DNA of 64,000 nt from Salinibius halmophilus (GTDB lineage Bacteria; Pseudomonadota; Gammaproteobacteria; Pseudomonadales; Natronospirillaceae), in assembly GCF_003577475.1 (NCBI RefSeq), contig NZ_QPEP01000003.1:62001-126000 (forward strand), given 5' to 3'. The notes under the pieces were generated by a model. The model saw nothing but the letters and a program-made list of their open reading frames with translations, ran no database searches and was not told the DNA's origin. The position numbers were made by a program, and so were the translations under genes. Position 1 is the stretch's first letter; each line of letters opens with the position of its first letter. Positions 1-8,764 of the stretch are shown here, in pieces.

Positions 1-2507
1 GTACCAGAGCCACTAGAGCCTGTGAACAGTTTGCCTGTCGCCTCTGGATCTGACATAGAGACAGTAACGTCCTCGCCAGTATCAGATTGAAACGCAACCT
101 TGCCACCAACTGAAACAGCTTCGGTGCTAATTTGAGTAGACCCACTGGATAAGCCCCTACCTTGACTATTTGTAGAGTTTATCTGAACATTGTTGCTACT
201 ATAATTATTAATATTTAGCGTGAAGCTATTTCCATCGGCCGCTAATTCGGCGGAGACCTGCAAATCTTCAGTTGCAAAGTCCGCATTATTAAAATCATCG
301 ACAATTGACGCTAACGTCACATTACCCGCAGAGTTTGATGTGATTGTAAATGAAGCGCCACTACTCCCGCCAGTCAAGGTAAGTTGATCACCCGCCTCTA
401 GGTTTTGAGCAGTGAAAGTAACAGAAATTTCTTCCCAGGCACTCACGCCGTCTTCAGCATCAATTTGAGCTGCGATGTCTGAAACATTACTCCCAGCAGC
501 AATAGTAATAGGACTTAAATCTTGAGTACCCACTTTAATGTTTATGTCTACTTCAGACTCAGTACTAATACCTGTTGGTTCAGTACCATAACTATTGAGC
601 GACTTTACTACCCCATTTGTTGTAAAGAAATCAGTAGCGCCAGTGCCATTAGAGAACGTTAACTCAACATCATTAGCATTATCTGACACAAAGACTAGGT
701 TACCTTGCATCTCATTAGTGGACGCACCAACAGCAAAATCAGCGTCACTCGCACCGCCATTCATCACAACACCAATGTCTGCGGTGCCATCAGTACCGAA
801 AGCTAAAGAGGAGCTACCTGCGTTGAGTATAGAAACATTTACAGACAACTTATCTGCCGATAAACTAGCAACGACATAGCCGCCGTCTGACGAAGCAACC
901 CCTGTGAACGTTGCATTGTTAATACTATCAACTAAATTCTCAGCATAAGCTTGTTGCTCAGATGCATCATTTAAACTAGTCGATGCTTCTGCTGGTATGC
1001 TAAAGACTTGATTGTCAATGGTAAATGAGCCTGCAGCTGTGTCAGAATTACCAAATTCAGCAATGTTTAGAGTTAAGTCTATTTTCTCAAAAGCTGTAAC
1101 ACCTGCAACTCGACCCGTAATGCCCGCAGATCCATTAGCCATAGCCGCTACAACATCTGCAGCGACAATAGTCCCTGTGCCGGTCGCACCCAAGGACACA
1201 ACCAAATCATTCGTTATAGCAACAGCTGTAGTAAAAGTGTTTACGGCTGTACCAGCCGCATCACCAACAGCAGTAAAGTTTGCCGCTGTTTTTGTTAACG
1301 TGCCTTCAATTGATCCACCACCAATTGACGCAGCACTTTCTGCACCGGTTTTTACTTCACTAACATTCACTGCCGTCGCGCGGTCATATGTGCCAGCCAC
1401 AAGGCCGGCATTGTCGATATCACCTTTACCAGTACCATTGCCGCCTTCAATCTCAATGGATTTAACGTCGCCCTCGGCAATTAAAGTATAGCCACCTGTG
1501 TAAACCTGTGCGTCCGAAGCCAAACCAGTTGCCGCAGCAGTTAAAGTTCCCGAAAAATCAAGGTCAAGCTCTATATTTCTCCCATCCTCGGCTATAAGAG
1601 TCACCCCTTCCGCATCCGACTCTCCGGCGATAGCCCGAACGCCTGTTTGGTTAGCAACCGAGTTAATCGCCTCTTCAACCGCTGCTCGTGTTTGCGACGT
1701 ATTAGTGGTAGTTGACAATTCAATTTCGACGCCATTGAGCTTGAGCGTACCAGAGGTTACCGACCCGGACATCTCACTACCAGCAGCAACGTTCTCATTA
1801 GCAAAAGCCTTCACACCCGTTTGATCTGTGAAGCGATTTATTGCCGCAGCTTTTGCAATTGCTGATGCGGCGGATTCCGCGGTTGAAGCTGTATCATCCT
1901 CAGCTTTTGATGCAGCGATGGCTACACCATTAATAGTCAAATCACCATTTTCAATTGCACTGTTAGAACCAACTGCCGTGACGCCCACTTGATCGGACGC
2001 CCCTAACTTAGCAGCAGTCAACTCACCAATTTCGATGTCAACGGTTTGGCCTGCATTTGCACCAATCTGGAACGTGCCATTAAAGTCACCATCAAACAGT
2101 TTACGGCCGTTAAAGGTGGTTTCTTCGGAGGTACGGGTAATTTCCGACACTAACTGTTTTACCTCGGCTTGCAGTGCCAAGCGGTCATCGTCTGAGTTAG
2201 TGGCGTTCGATGACTGAACCGCTAGCTCTCGAATACGCTGTAGGCCGTCCGTCATTGACTGCAGTGCACCCTCGGCAGTTTGTGAGAGCGAGATGCCGTC
2301 ACCTGCGTTACGAATGGCCACTGCCAAACCTTTGGTTTGTGATTCGAACCGAGTCGAAATTGCCAGACCTGCCGCATCGTCTTTGGCGCTGTTGATGCGT
2401 AGGCCGGATGACAGGCGGTTCAGCGCTGTTTCATTAGCAGACTGTGAGCGATCCAAGTTACGCTGGGCCGTCAAAGACGCAATGTTAGTATTGATAATTT
2501 GAGGCAT
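1..2507 (-). CDS. fliC: Giant flagellin, N-terminal part (3' end outside the window)
   Basis: Filament subunit exported by the flagellar type III system. Reading from the ATG at 2507, the frame stays open to the left edge, giving at least 835 codons. The first ~140 residues are the classic flagellin D0/D1 head: it starts MPQIINTNIASLTAQRNL and contains NRLSSGLRINSAKDDAAGLAI and TAEGAL-type motifs. The rest is Thr/Ser/Ala/Gly-rich D2/D3-type sequence. Two Flagellin_IN-like segments (NGV...FTDQTGVKAFA near residues 187-245 and NGVEIELS...NQTGVRAIAG near 253-300) follow the head. Most flagellins are about 280-500 aa, so this is a giant type, and the conserved C-terminal D1/D0 is still missing. 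A ribosome site (AGGGGGAA) precedes the ATG. It has its own sigma28 promoter and sits beside maf and pse genes, so it is the likely glycosylation target. Identity is firm; total length is unknown. Confidence 0.95.
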   Translation of the reverse strand, partial: MPQIINTNIASLTAQRNLDRSQSANETALNRLSSGLRINSAKDDAAGLAISTRFESQTKGLAVAIRNAGDGISLSQTAEGALQSMTDGLQRIRELAVQSSNATNSDDDRLALQAEVKQLVSEITRTSEETTFNGRKLFDGDFNGTFQIGANAGQTVDIEIGELTAAKLGASDQVGVTAVGSNSAIENGDLTINGVAIAASKAEDDTASTAESAASAIAKAAAINRFTDQTGVKAFANENVAAGSEMSGSVTSGTLKLNGVEIELSTTTNTSQTRAAVEEAINSVANQTGVRAIAGESDAEGVTLIAEDGRNIELDLDFSGTLTAAATGLASDAQVYTGGYTLIAEGDVKSIEIEGGNGTGKGDIDNAGLVAGTYDRATAVNVSEVKTGAESAASIGGGSIEGTLTKTAANFTAVGDAAGTAVNTFTTAVAITNDLVVSLGATGTGTIVAADVVAAMANGSAGITGRVAGVTAFEKIDLTLNIAEFGNSDTAAGSFTIDNQVFSIPAEASTSLNDASEQQAYAENLVDSINNATFTGVASSDGGYVVASLSADKLSVNVSILNAGSSSLAFGTDGTADIGVVMNGGASDADFAVGASTNEMQGNLVFVSDNANDVELTFSNGTGATDFFTTNGVVKSLNSYGTEPTGISTESEVDINIKVGTQDLSPITIAAGSNVSDIAAQIDAEDGVSAWEEISVTFTAQNLEAGDQLTLTGGSSGASFTITSNSAGNVTLASIVDDFNNADFATEDLQVSAELAADGNSFTLNINNYSSNNVQINSTNSQGRGLSSGSTQISTEAVSVGGKVAFQSDTGEDVTVSMSDPEATGKLFTGSSGSG

Positions 2508-2596
2508 GATTGTTTCCCCCTAGCCTTCCGGCCATCTCAGGTTCCTAGGGCTATTCAGCCAACCTTGAGTGGTCGGTGTTAACGTTACGGCTATGA

Positions 2597-2623
2597 GTAT
2601 CGGCGGCATTTTAACCAACTTTA
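2597..2623 (-). promoter_or_regulatory. Sigma28 (FliA) promoter of the flagellin gene
   Basis: On the minus strand the sequence reads TAAA, exactly 15 bases, then GCCGATAC. The sigma28 consensus is TAAA-N15-GCCGATAA, so only the last base differs. It lies about 90 bases before the flagellin ATG. Sigma28 control is usual for late flagellin genes. Confidence 0.9.
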
Positions 2624-2677
2624 GACTTTTTTTACATCTCACCAAAAAATCAAAGCGCTCGAGAAGCAGATAGACAG

Positions 2678-4732
2678 CTAGCGGAAAAACAACTGCCAGT
2701 CAGGTTCAGGGTCATTGATGGTGAGGCCGAGCCTAGGATCATCATTAGACAAGTCAGAGAGAAAGAATTCTGCATGGGTAGACCATTGCGTACATAGCTT
2801 TTCTAAGGACTTTTTCCACTCATCCACCAGACACTCGATATCTAGTTCATCAACACTCTTTATAGAGCCGTAAAGCGCTAACGAATACCACCACAGCACC
2901 CCCCGAATGAGGAAGAACGGTTGTTGCCGAGCTCGCTCAGCTGTCTGAGGCAATATGGTGTGAAACTTTACAATGGCCTCATAAACGGACTCTTCGGTTG
3001 CAGTCACATTTCTAACAACGGACAATATTTTATTTGAGCTTTCTCTAATAAAATCGATTATCTGGTTTTCGTAGCTAGAAATGATGGATCCGTCAAACTC
3101 TTCGAAACTTGACAACACAGATTTAACATCAACATCATTCACCGTCGCCTCAGACATAACCTCCTCCAGAAGCCCCAAATCGACAAATCTTGCATTTTTT
3201 ATCGTTAAGCCTTTGGAAAAATTAAGTACAACATTAGGCCTATAATGCGCAACAGCCTGCTCTAAACGCTGTTTTGCTGAGTCAAATACCGTTGTTGTAT
3301 AAATGCGGCCATGAACATTTTCTTCTTTGAAGTATGACTTTTCTTCAATCCCTCTTGCTACCTTATTTAAGTTTTCGTTTGCGGATCCGTCATAATAAAA
3401 TGACTTTTTAGAATGGTGTCGATCACCCTCAACGTAGCCATAATCCAAGCCGGTTAGTATTAGTTTTTTAAAACCAAGAGTGCATGTTACTGAAAATGCA
3501 GAGTTCGTAGCAGTTGGTCGGTCACCATGAACAATATCTAGCTCACCATTCAACAAACTAAGGAACGATGTTTCCGACCCTAGATAACACGCGGAATGGT
3601 TAAACAACTCAAATGTACCTGGGTGAATTTGAAGCGCACCCACAAATGGCACATCCCGAATTTTGTCCGCTGGCATTAGCTTGAATGCAGACAAGGTCGA
3701 ATAGTCAGATTCTAATGAAACTGCCAAATCGGGCTTTATGCCGTGGTTTACTAGCGTATGAAGCGCACTGCATGCTGCAACTACAAACAACTTGTCCCTA
3801 TTCGATCTGATGAACTCAGCAGCATCATCCAATGATGGTCCATTGCCGCATATTATGGCCCACCGATCCGTAGGCTTAACAGCGTTAGCTCTTAAGATCC
3901 GTGGAGACTGTCGGGCATTGTGGAAAAACTGATTAATCTGATTTATATCATCGTCATAATACCCCCAAGAAGTCACGTGAGCAATCAGCTTATCTTTTAC
4001 TGATTGCAAAATCCCTTTATAGAAATCAGTTGACAACCCCGAAAAAACAGAAAATGTCATCAAAGGATAGATAGGAACTCTAAAATATAGCTGATTCCAA
4101 AGGTCATTATGCAAAATATTTTGAACATTACTCTCAGAAACCCTTGAATCACCACCAAAAATTATAAAACTTATCGCTTTATTTCTTACATTCAAAAACT
4201 TTCCACAAATCTTACCCCAATCAACAAACATCAAACTATAGTAGAAAAGCTCAGGATCTTTTTCTACAAATACAATCTGATCGACTTCTCTATGATTCAA
4301 TATTTCATCAACATGCAACCCCGACTCCACACCAAAAAAAACAAGCAAAGGTATCCGACTTCCTACTAAATACCTATTTCTTACTTTGTCACTTGGATTA
4401 ATTTTATCCATATAACGGTGCAAATGCCCATAAAAAAACCTATTTGGATTAAAGTCATTTTTGGTTGGCAAAGCAAACGTACGAACAACACTTTTTTCAG
4501 AAACTTCTGATAAAAAATCTCTAGCGCTCTCTTTGTAATGCTGTTCCATTCCAAAATTATAAACAGCTACACCATCCAATAGTAAATTAAAGTCATCAGA
4601 AGTTGGATCATAGTGCAACTTGTACTTTTTCGGGCTATACCCTGAATACATCTGAAACAATTGAGGATATTTTTTTTCAAAAAATTTTAAATTCTTCGCT
4701 AGATTATCAGACAAAAAGTTTATATCACGCAC
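2678..4732 (-). CDS. maf: Maf/DUF115 motility-associated flagellin glycosyltransferase
   Basis: 684 aa. The central DUF115 (MptE-like) domain is marked by WAIICGNGPSLDD near residues 291-303, followed by VVAACSALHTLV and PDLAVSLESD. This is the core of Maf proteins, which transfer pseudaminic or legionaminic acid from the CMP-sugar to Ser/Thr of flagellin in the cytoplasm before export. The N-terminal ~250 residues and the C-terminal helical part are also typical of Maf, which are usually 600-700 aa. It lies directly upstream of the flagellin gene on the same strand, but a 170-base gap containing the flagellin sigma28 promoter separates them. It has its own sigma54 promoter and is divergent from pseC. 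The gene is visibly more AT-rich than housekeeping genes further right. Assignment to the family is firm; the exact sugar is inferred from the neighbours. Confidence 0.9.
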   Translation of the reverse strand: MRDINFLSDNLAKNLKFFEKKYPQLFQMYSGYSPKKYKLHYDPTSDDFNLLLDGVAVYNFGMEQHYKESARDFLSEVSEKSVVRTFALPTKNDFNPNRFFYGHLHRYMDKINPSDKVRNRYLVGSRIPLLVFFGVESGLHVDEILNHREVDQIVFVEKDPELFYYSLMFVDWGKICGKFLNVRNKAISFIIFGGDSRVSESNVQNILHNDLWNQLYFRVPIYPLMTFSVFSGLSTDFYKGILQSVKDKLIAHVTSWGYYDDDINQINQFFHNARQSPRILRANAVKPTDRWAIICGNGPSLDDAAEFIRSNRDKLFVVAACSALHTLVNHGIKPDLAVSLESDYSTLSAFKLMPADKIRDVPFVGALQIHPGTFELFNHSACYLGSETSFLSLLNGELDIVHGDRPTATNSAFSVTCTLGFKKLILTGLDYGYVEGDRHHSKKSFYYDGSANENLNKVARGIEEKSYFKEENVHGRIYTTTVFDSAKQRLEQAVAHYRPNVVLNFSKGLTIKNARFVDLGLLEEVMSEATVNDVDVKSVLSSFEEFDGSIISSYENQIIDFIRESSNKILSVVRNVTATEESVYEAIVKFHTILPQTAERARQQPFFLIRGVLWWYSLALYGSIKSVDELDIECLVDEWKKSLEKLCTQWSTHAEFFLSDLSNDDPRLGLTINDPEPDWQLFFR

Positions 4733-4816
4733 ATTCTACCCCTAGTTAACAACCACAACTCTAAAACCAAGACCAAGTAACGGTGTACTGTCCAATCACT
4801 TCTAATTGAAAAAACA

Positions 4817-4834
4817 ATGCAAATACCAGACCAA
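4817..4834 (-). promoter_or_regulatory. Sigma54 promoter of maf
   Basis: The minus strand reads TTGGTCTGGTATTTGCAT, with -24 GG and -12 GC separated by exactly 10 bases and a good TTTGCA -12 element. The -24 element departs from TGGCAC at one or two positions. The predicted start is near 4806, giving a leader of about 75 bases to the maf ATG. Confidence 0.65.
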
Positions 4835-4945
4835 CTAACAATAAATCACACATTCTCTTGTTTGCCTCAAGAACCAAGGACCCAACGACAGAGTGGCAAC
4901 AGATTTCCGACAAACTTTTGACTCTGGAGTAAAACTGGCATGATG

Positions 4946-4961
4946 TGTCAACTGTTTGACA
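4946..4961. promoter_or_regulatory. Perfect palindrome, candidate FleQ/FlrC-type activator site
   Basis: TGTCAACTGTTTGACA is a perfect 6-bp inverted repeat with a 4-base centre. Read as GTCA-N6-TGAC, it has the arm spacing of the FleQ box described in Pseudomonas (GTCA...TGAC). It lies about 40 bases upstream of the pseC -24 element and also upstream of the divergent maf promoter, a sensible place for an enhancer-binding protein serving both. The factor is inferred, not shown. Confidence 0.45.
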
Positions 4962-4999
4962 GATTTCCTTAAATAAGCACTGAAACCCAATACTTTTTT

Positions 5000-5016
5000 T
5001 GGCACGACTCCTGCTT
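5000..5016 (+). promoter_or_regulatory. Sigma54 promoter of the pseC operon
   Basis: TGGCACGACTCCTGCTT has the full TGGCACG -24 element, then GG-N10-GC spacing and a CTGCTT -12 element. Transcription should start near 5026, about 76 bases before pseC. The other intergenic sequence between maf and pseC (4733-5101) holds the maf promoter and the shared palindrome; I see no gene there. Confidence 0.85.
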
Positions 5017-5101
5017 TAAATTGGATTGATTCGCAAGCAATGGGTAGTCAAGCTTTTGAAATCCATAAAATCACTACATTGATGAGTACAGTGAACGAAT
5101 A

Positions 5102-6262
5102 ATGATCCCTTACGGCAAACAAGACATTGAACAGCACGACATTGATGCAGTCGTTGAAGTATTAAAATCTGATTTTTTAACTCAAGGACCATACGTTCCT
5201 AAGCTAGAGAAGCTAATTGCGAGCAATGTCAATGCGGCTGAAGCGGTTGCAACGAACAGCGCAACGTCAGCGCTACATGTTGCGTGCTTGTCTCTCGGTC
5301 TTAGTAAAGGAGATTACATTTGGACAAGCCCGATATCATTTGTCGCTTCTGCTAACTGTGGACTTTACTGCGGCGCTTGTGTTGATTTCATCGACATCGA
5401 CAGCGAAACTTACAACATTTGCCCACATGCGTTAGCTAAAAAGCTGGAGAGTGCGAAGTTAGATAACCGGCTGCCGAAAATCCTTGTGGCCGTCCATCTC
5501 ACAGGACAATCGTGCAACATGGAACAAATAAGAAGACTCTGCAACATCTACGGGGTTCGAATTATTGAAGACGCTTCTCACGCTATCGGAGGTAGGTACC
5601 AAGACTATCCTATAGGCTGCTGTAGATATTGTGATATCACTGTCTTCAGTTTTCATCCAGTTAAAATCATAACTACTGGAGAAGGAGGCATGGCTACAAC
5701 AAACAACTTGGAGCTTGCAAATAGAATGCGGTTGCTTCGTAGCCATGGCATTACTCGCCGAAATGAAGACCTAACAAACGAGCGTGATGGACCGTGGTAT
5801 TACGAGCAGCAAGAGCTCGGCTATAACTATCGTATGACCGATATACACGCAGCTTTAGGGATCAGTCAATTGAAACGGCTACAAGAGTTTGTTTCTCGTA
5901 GAAACGAACTAGCCCTAAGATACGACAAATTATTATCAGACCTGCCAGTTTTAACGCCATGGCAACATCCAGATTGTTATTCAGCTAGGCACTTGTACAT
6001 TGTTCGAATCCCCAATGACAGCTCAAAAATAAGTCGCGACGAAGTCTTTCTAGAGATGATAAACCAAGGAATCTCAGTAAATGTTCACTACATTCCAATC
6101 CACACCCAGCCATTCTACAAGAAAATGGGATTCCAGGAGAATGATTTTCCAAACTCTATCAAGTATTACCAAGAGGCTATAACTCTTCCTTTATTTCCAA
6201 GCCTGACTGAGAAAGAGCAAAACTATATAGTTAGCAGTTTAAAAAGAGCTCTCAATCAATGA
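5102..6262 (+). CDS. pseC: UDP-4-amino-4,6-dideoxy-N-acetyl-beta-L-altrosamine transaminase
   Basis: 386 aa, DegT/DnrJ/EryC1 family PLP aminotransferase. It transfers an amino group from glutamate to C4 of the 4-keto sugar made by PseB, the second step of CMP-pseudaminic acid synthesis. The N-terminal IPYGKQDI and SDFLTQGP, IIEDASHAIGG (Asp157) and VFSFHPVKIITTGEGGM with the PLP lysine near residue 188 are all close to the PseC pattern. It is the first gene of a five-gene operon under a sigma54 promoter. No obvious Shine-Dalgarno sequence precedes the ATG, which is odd for a first gene. The stop overlaps the next start (ATGA). Confidence 0.93.
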   Translation: MIPYGKQDIEQHDIDAVVEVLKSDFLTQGPYVPKLEKLIASNVNAAEAVATNSATSALHVACLSLGLSKGDYIWTSPISFVASANCGLYCGACVDFIDIDSETYNICPHALAKKLESAKLDNRLPKILVAVHLTGQSCNMEQIRRLCNIYGVRIIEDASHAIGGRYQDYPIGCCRYCDITVFSFHPVKIITTGEGGMATTNNLELANRMRLLRSHGITRRNEDLTNERDGPWYYEQQELGYNYRMTDIHAALGISQLKRLQEFVSRRNELALRYDKLLSDLPVLTPWQHPDCYSARHLYIVRIPNDSSKISRDEVFLEMINQGISVNVHYIPIHTQPFYKKMGFQENDFPNSIKYYQEAITLPLFPSLTEKEQNYIVSSLKRALNQ

Positions 6263-7119
6263 AACTAGCATTAGGAACCGCGCAATTCGGGTTGAAGTAT
6301 GGTATTTCCAATATATCGGGAAGAGTCCCTTTAAAAGAAGTATCAGATATTGTTAGCTACAGCAGAGAGGTAGGAATTAATTATATTGATACAGCATCAC
6401 TATATGGGTGTAGCGAAGAAGTACTAGGTGGTATAAACACCAGTTCCTTTAATATTGTAACCAAATTCCCAGCAATGCCGCTCTGCGACACCTTACCGAG
6501 TGATTTTATTCAGGATAGTTTGACCTCATCATTAGCAAAGCTCAGGCAAGAAAGTATCTATGGCGCGCTCCTTCACCGCCCAATGCAACTTTTAGAGAGC
6601 TATGGACCACAGCTATATAGTGAGTTAGTTAGGCAAAAAAGACTAGGATTCATAAAAAATATAGGTATCTCAATCTACTCGCCTGCTGAACTTGACTTGC
6701 TCACCAAGTTTGATTTCGACCTAGTTCAGACCCCTATGAATATACTAGATAAAAGACTGGCAAGCTCTCATTGGCTCACAAAACTTAAAGAAAAAGGTAT
6801 TGAGGTTCATGTTCGATCTTGTTTTCTGCAAGGGCTTCTGTTGATGCCCAAGAGGAGTAGACCAAACTACTTTACCAGATGGAGCCCATTATTTGATGTG
6901 TATGATAATTGGTTAGCGGAAGAAGGCATTTCACCAATTCAAGCATGCCTTGGATTCCTTAAAAGCTTTCCTGAGATTGACAAAATTGTTGTGGGCGTCG
7001 AGTCCCTTTCTCAGCTTAAGCAGCTAATATCAGCATACAAAGGCGAGACTATAAACATCCCAGCCGAACTAAACTCAAATGACATTGATTTAATTGAACC
7101 ATCTCGGTGGAAATTGTAA
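6259..7119 (+). CDS. Aldo/keto reductase in the nonulosonate operon
   Basis: 286 aa NADPH-dependent oxidoreductase of the AKR fold (TIM barrel). Visible are the N-terminal LALGTAQFGLKYGI strand/loop, YIDTASLYG with the catalytic-type Asp and Tyr, a LLHRP strand (residues ~95-100) in the place of the usual histidine motif, and IGISIYS/QTPMNILD strands. It is translationally coupled to pseC by a 4-base overlap. It is not one of the six core pseudaminate enzymes, so it probably tailors or redirects the sugar. Sequence is clearly AT-rich compared with genes such as murI. Family is confident; substrate unknown. Confidence 0.85.
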   Translation: MKLALGTAQFGLKYGISNISGRVPLKEVSDIVSYSREVGINYIDTASLYGCSEEVLGGINTSSFNIVTKFPAMPLCDTLPSDFIQDSLTSSLAKLRQESIYGALLHRPMQLLESYGPQLYSELVRQKRLGFIKNIGISIYSPAELDLLTKFDFDLVQTPMNILDKRLASSHWLTKLKEKGIEVHVRSCFLQGLLLMPKRSRPNYFTRWSPLFDVYDNWLAEEGISPIQACLGFLKSFPEIDKIVVGVESLSQLKQLISAYKGETINIPAELNSNDIDLIEPSRWKL

Positions 7120-7121
7120 AC

Positions 7122-8015
7122 ATGAAACTAGGCATAATCGGAATCTCTGAGGGCAATGGTCATCCATATTCATGGAGCGCCATATTCAACGGATATTCTA
7201 AAAAACACATGGAATCTTGTGGATTTCCAGTTATCCCAAGGTATCTAGAACACGAAAGATGGCCGAACTGCCAAATATCAGGCGCTACAGTAACGACAGT
7301 TTGGACGCAAGATATCAAAACTTCAACAAAGATATCAAAAGCATCAAACATACCAATCATTTCAGAACATCCTGAAGACATGATCGGCACTATTGACGCC
7401 TTACTTCTTGCCCGCGATGATGCGGAAAACCACTTTGACATAGCCAAGCCATTTCTTGATGCGGGATTACCTATATATATTGATAAACCTATCGCCTTAT
7501 CTCTGGAATCACTTCGAAAAATATATCGTAATGAAAGATACCCAGGCCAGGTGTTCACTTGCTCAGCATTGCGTTACAGTCAACAGCTTCAGATTTCTTA
7601 TCACGATCGACAAGAACTAGGTGACATAAGAGAGATAGTTGCAACTACTCCTAAATGCTGGAGTAAGTATTCAGTGCATATAATTGAGCCTGTGTTGAAG
7701 ATGCTCCCTACAGGAGATCGACTACTTTCTTACGAAAAAGAAAAAGACAATAACCACGCCGAATCTAGCACTTTAATTGTACGTTGGAAAAGTGGAATCC
7801 AAACCAAGTTCATTGCATTAGGGGATACTCAAGCTGAAATATCGATTAAGGTAATAGGTGCAAAAAGCACCAAACTACTTACGTTTTCAGATACATTCTC
7901 AGCATTCAAGGCTGCACTCTCTGATTTCATCAGCGGCATTAGAAGCAACACTATCAAATCACCCAAACGTTTTAATGAGCAAGTCGTGGACTTGATTGAG
8001 AAAGGAATGCCATGA
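7122..8015 (+). CDS. Gfo/Idh/MocA-type oxidoreductase
   Basis: 297 aa from the ATG at 7122, three bases after the previous stop; an in-frame GTG at 7107 would add five residues but overlaps the upstream gene. The N-terminus (KLGIIGISEGNGHPYSW) is a dinucleotide-binding strand with an unusual glycine loop. DALLLARDD and AGLPIYIDKPIA match the family's conserved EKP-type motif in the form DKP. Members oxidise, reduce or epimerise sugars and their nucleotide conjugates with NAD(P). It lies in the sigma54 glycan operon, overlapping the following SDR gene by 4 bases, so a role in modifying the nonulosonate or its precursor is likely. Substrate cannot be read from sequence. Confidence 0.8.
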   Translation: MKLGIIGISEGNGHPYSWSAIFNGYSKKHMESCGFPVIPRYLEHERWPNCQISGATVTTVWTQDIKTSTKISKASNIPIISEHPEDMIGTIDALLLARDDAENHFDIAKPFLDAGLPIYIDKPIALSLESLRKIYRNERYPGQVFTCSALRYSQQLQISYHDRQELGDIREIVATTPKCWSKYSVHIIEPVLKMLPTGDRLLSYEKEKDNNHAESSTLIVRWKSGIQTKFIALGDTQAEISIKVIGAKSTKLLTFSDTFSAFKAALSDFISGIRSNTIKSPKRFNEQVVDLIEKGMP

Positions 8016-8764
8016 ATAAGACAATATTAATCACAGGTGGCACAGGAAAACTCGGACAGAAGTTCGTAGAGCACTTTTCAGAAAAGAAGTGGACCGTAAT
8101 ATTTACCACAACCAAGCAGAAAAAAGGCGCCGATCTGCTAGACAAATTGAACTGCTCGGATAACACCTCGTACAGAGTAGTCGACCTACTTGCAAAAAAT
8201 TCCATTTCTGATCTCCTAAACGGGCTTAGGAGTGAAGGAATAACTGTAAATCATTTAGTCAACAATGCAAGAAATCTCGACTTTCTTAAGACAGATAGCG
8301 CAGGATATTCATCTCGCGACAACTTCATGAATGAATATCTTTTAGATGTAGTAATACCATATGAGCTGTCTATCAGACTAAGCGAAATACAACCAGAAGC
8401 GCTAGAGTCAATCACTAACATCGGCTCACAGTACGGCATTGTAGCCTCGAATCCAAACTTGTATGACAACCATACTCAGTCCCCAATCCAATACAATGTT
8501 GCAAAAGCTGCATTGAATCATCTAACACGAGAATTAGCAGTGCGCCTTTCTGAACACAAGATAAGGGTAAACTGTATTGCGTATGGAGGAGTGGAAGGGC
8601 GAGCAAGGTCAGACTTTAAAGACCGATATGCATCACTTTCACCTAATGGCCGAATGCTTGAGGAGAGCGAAGTTGCAGGTCCGCTCGATTTTTTAACGTC
8701 TACTGGTAGCAGCGCAGTAACAGGGCATACACTTATTGCAGATGGAGGCTGGACTATATGGTAA
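8012..8764 (+). CDS. Short-chain dehydrogenase/reductase (PtmA-like position)
   Basis: 250 aa classical SDR. It has the TGGTGKLGQKF cofactor loop near residues 8-18, an NNARN motif near residue 88, an active-site Ser region (TNIGSQYG), and YNVAKAA carrying the catalytic Tyr-x3-Lys. The stop of the previous gene overlaps its ATG (ATGA), and its own 3' end overlaps pseF by 7 bases, so translation is tightly coupled. SDRs of this kind occur in flagellin-glycan loci (for example ptmA of Campylobacter), where they act on legionaminic-type sugars or precursors. That parallel is inference from context; family membership is firm. Confidence 0.85.
   Translation: MNKTILITGGTGKLGQKFVEHFSEKKWTVIFTTTKQKKGADLLDKLNCSDNTSYRVVDLLAKNSISDLLNGLRSEGITVNHLVNNARNLDFLKTDSAGYSSRDNFMNEYLLDVVIPYELSIRLSEIQPEALESITNIGSQYGIVASNPNLYDNHTQSPIQYNVAKAALNHLTRELAVRLSEHKIRVNCIAYGGVEGRARSDFKDRYASLSPNGRMLEESEVAGPLDFLTSTGSSAVTGHTLIADGGWTIW

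Noticed and set aside
1012-1491. Long plus-strand reading frame of 159 codons opposite the flagellin
   Set aside because: It is a mirror of the Ala/Thr/Val-rich flagellin coding sequence; the flagellin head, promoter and ribosome site prove the minus strand is coding here.
7107-7121. GTG start giving a five-residue longer Gfo/Idh protein
   Set aside because: It lies within the previous gene, and the ATG at 7122 gives the normal N-terminal strand directly.
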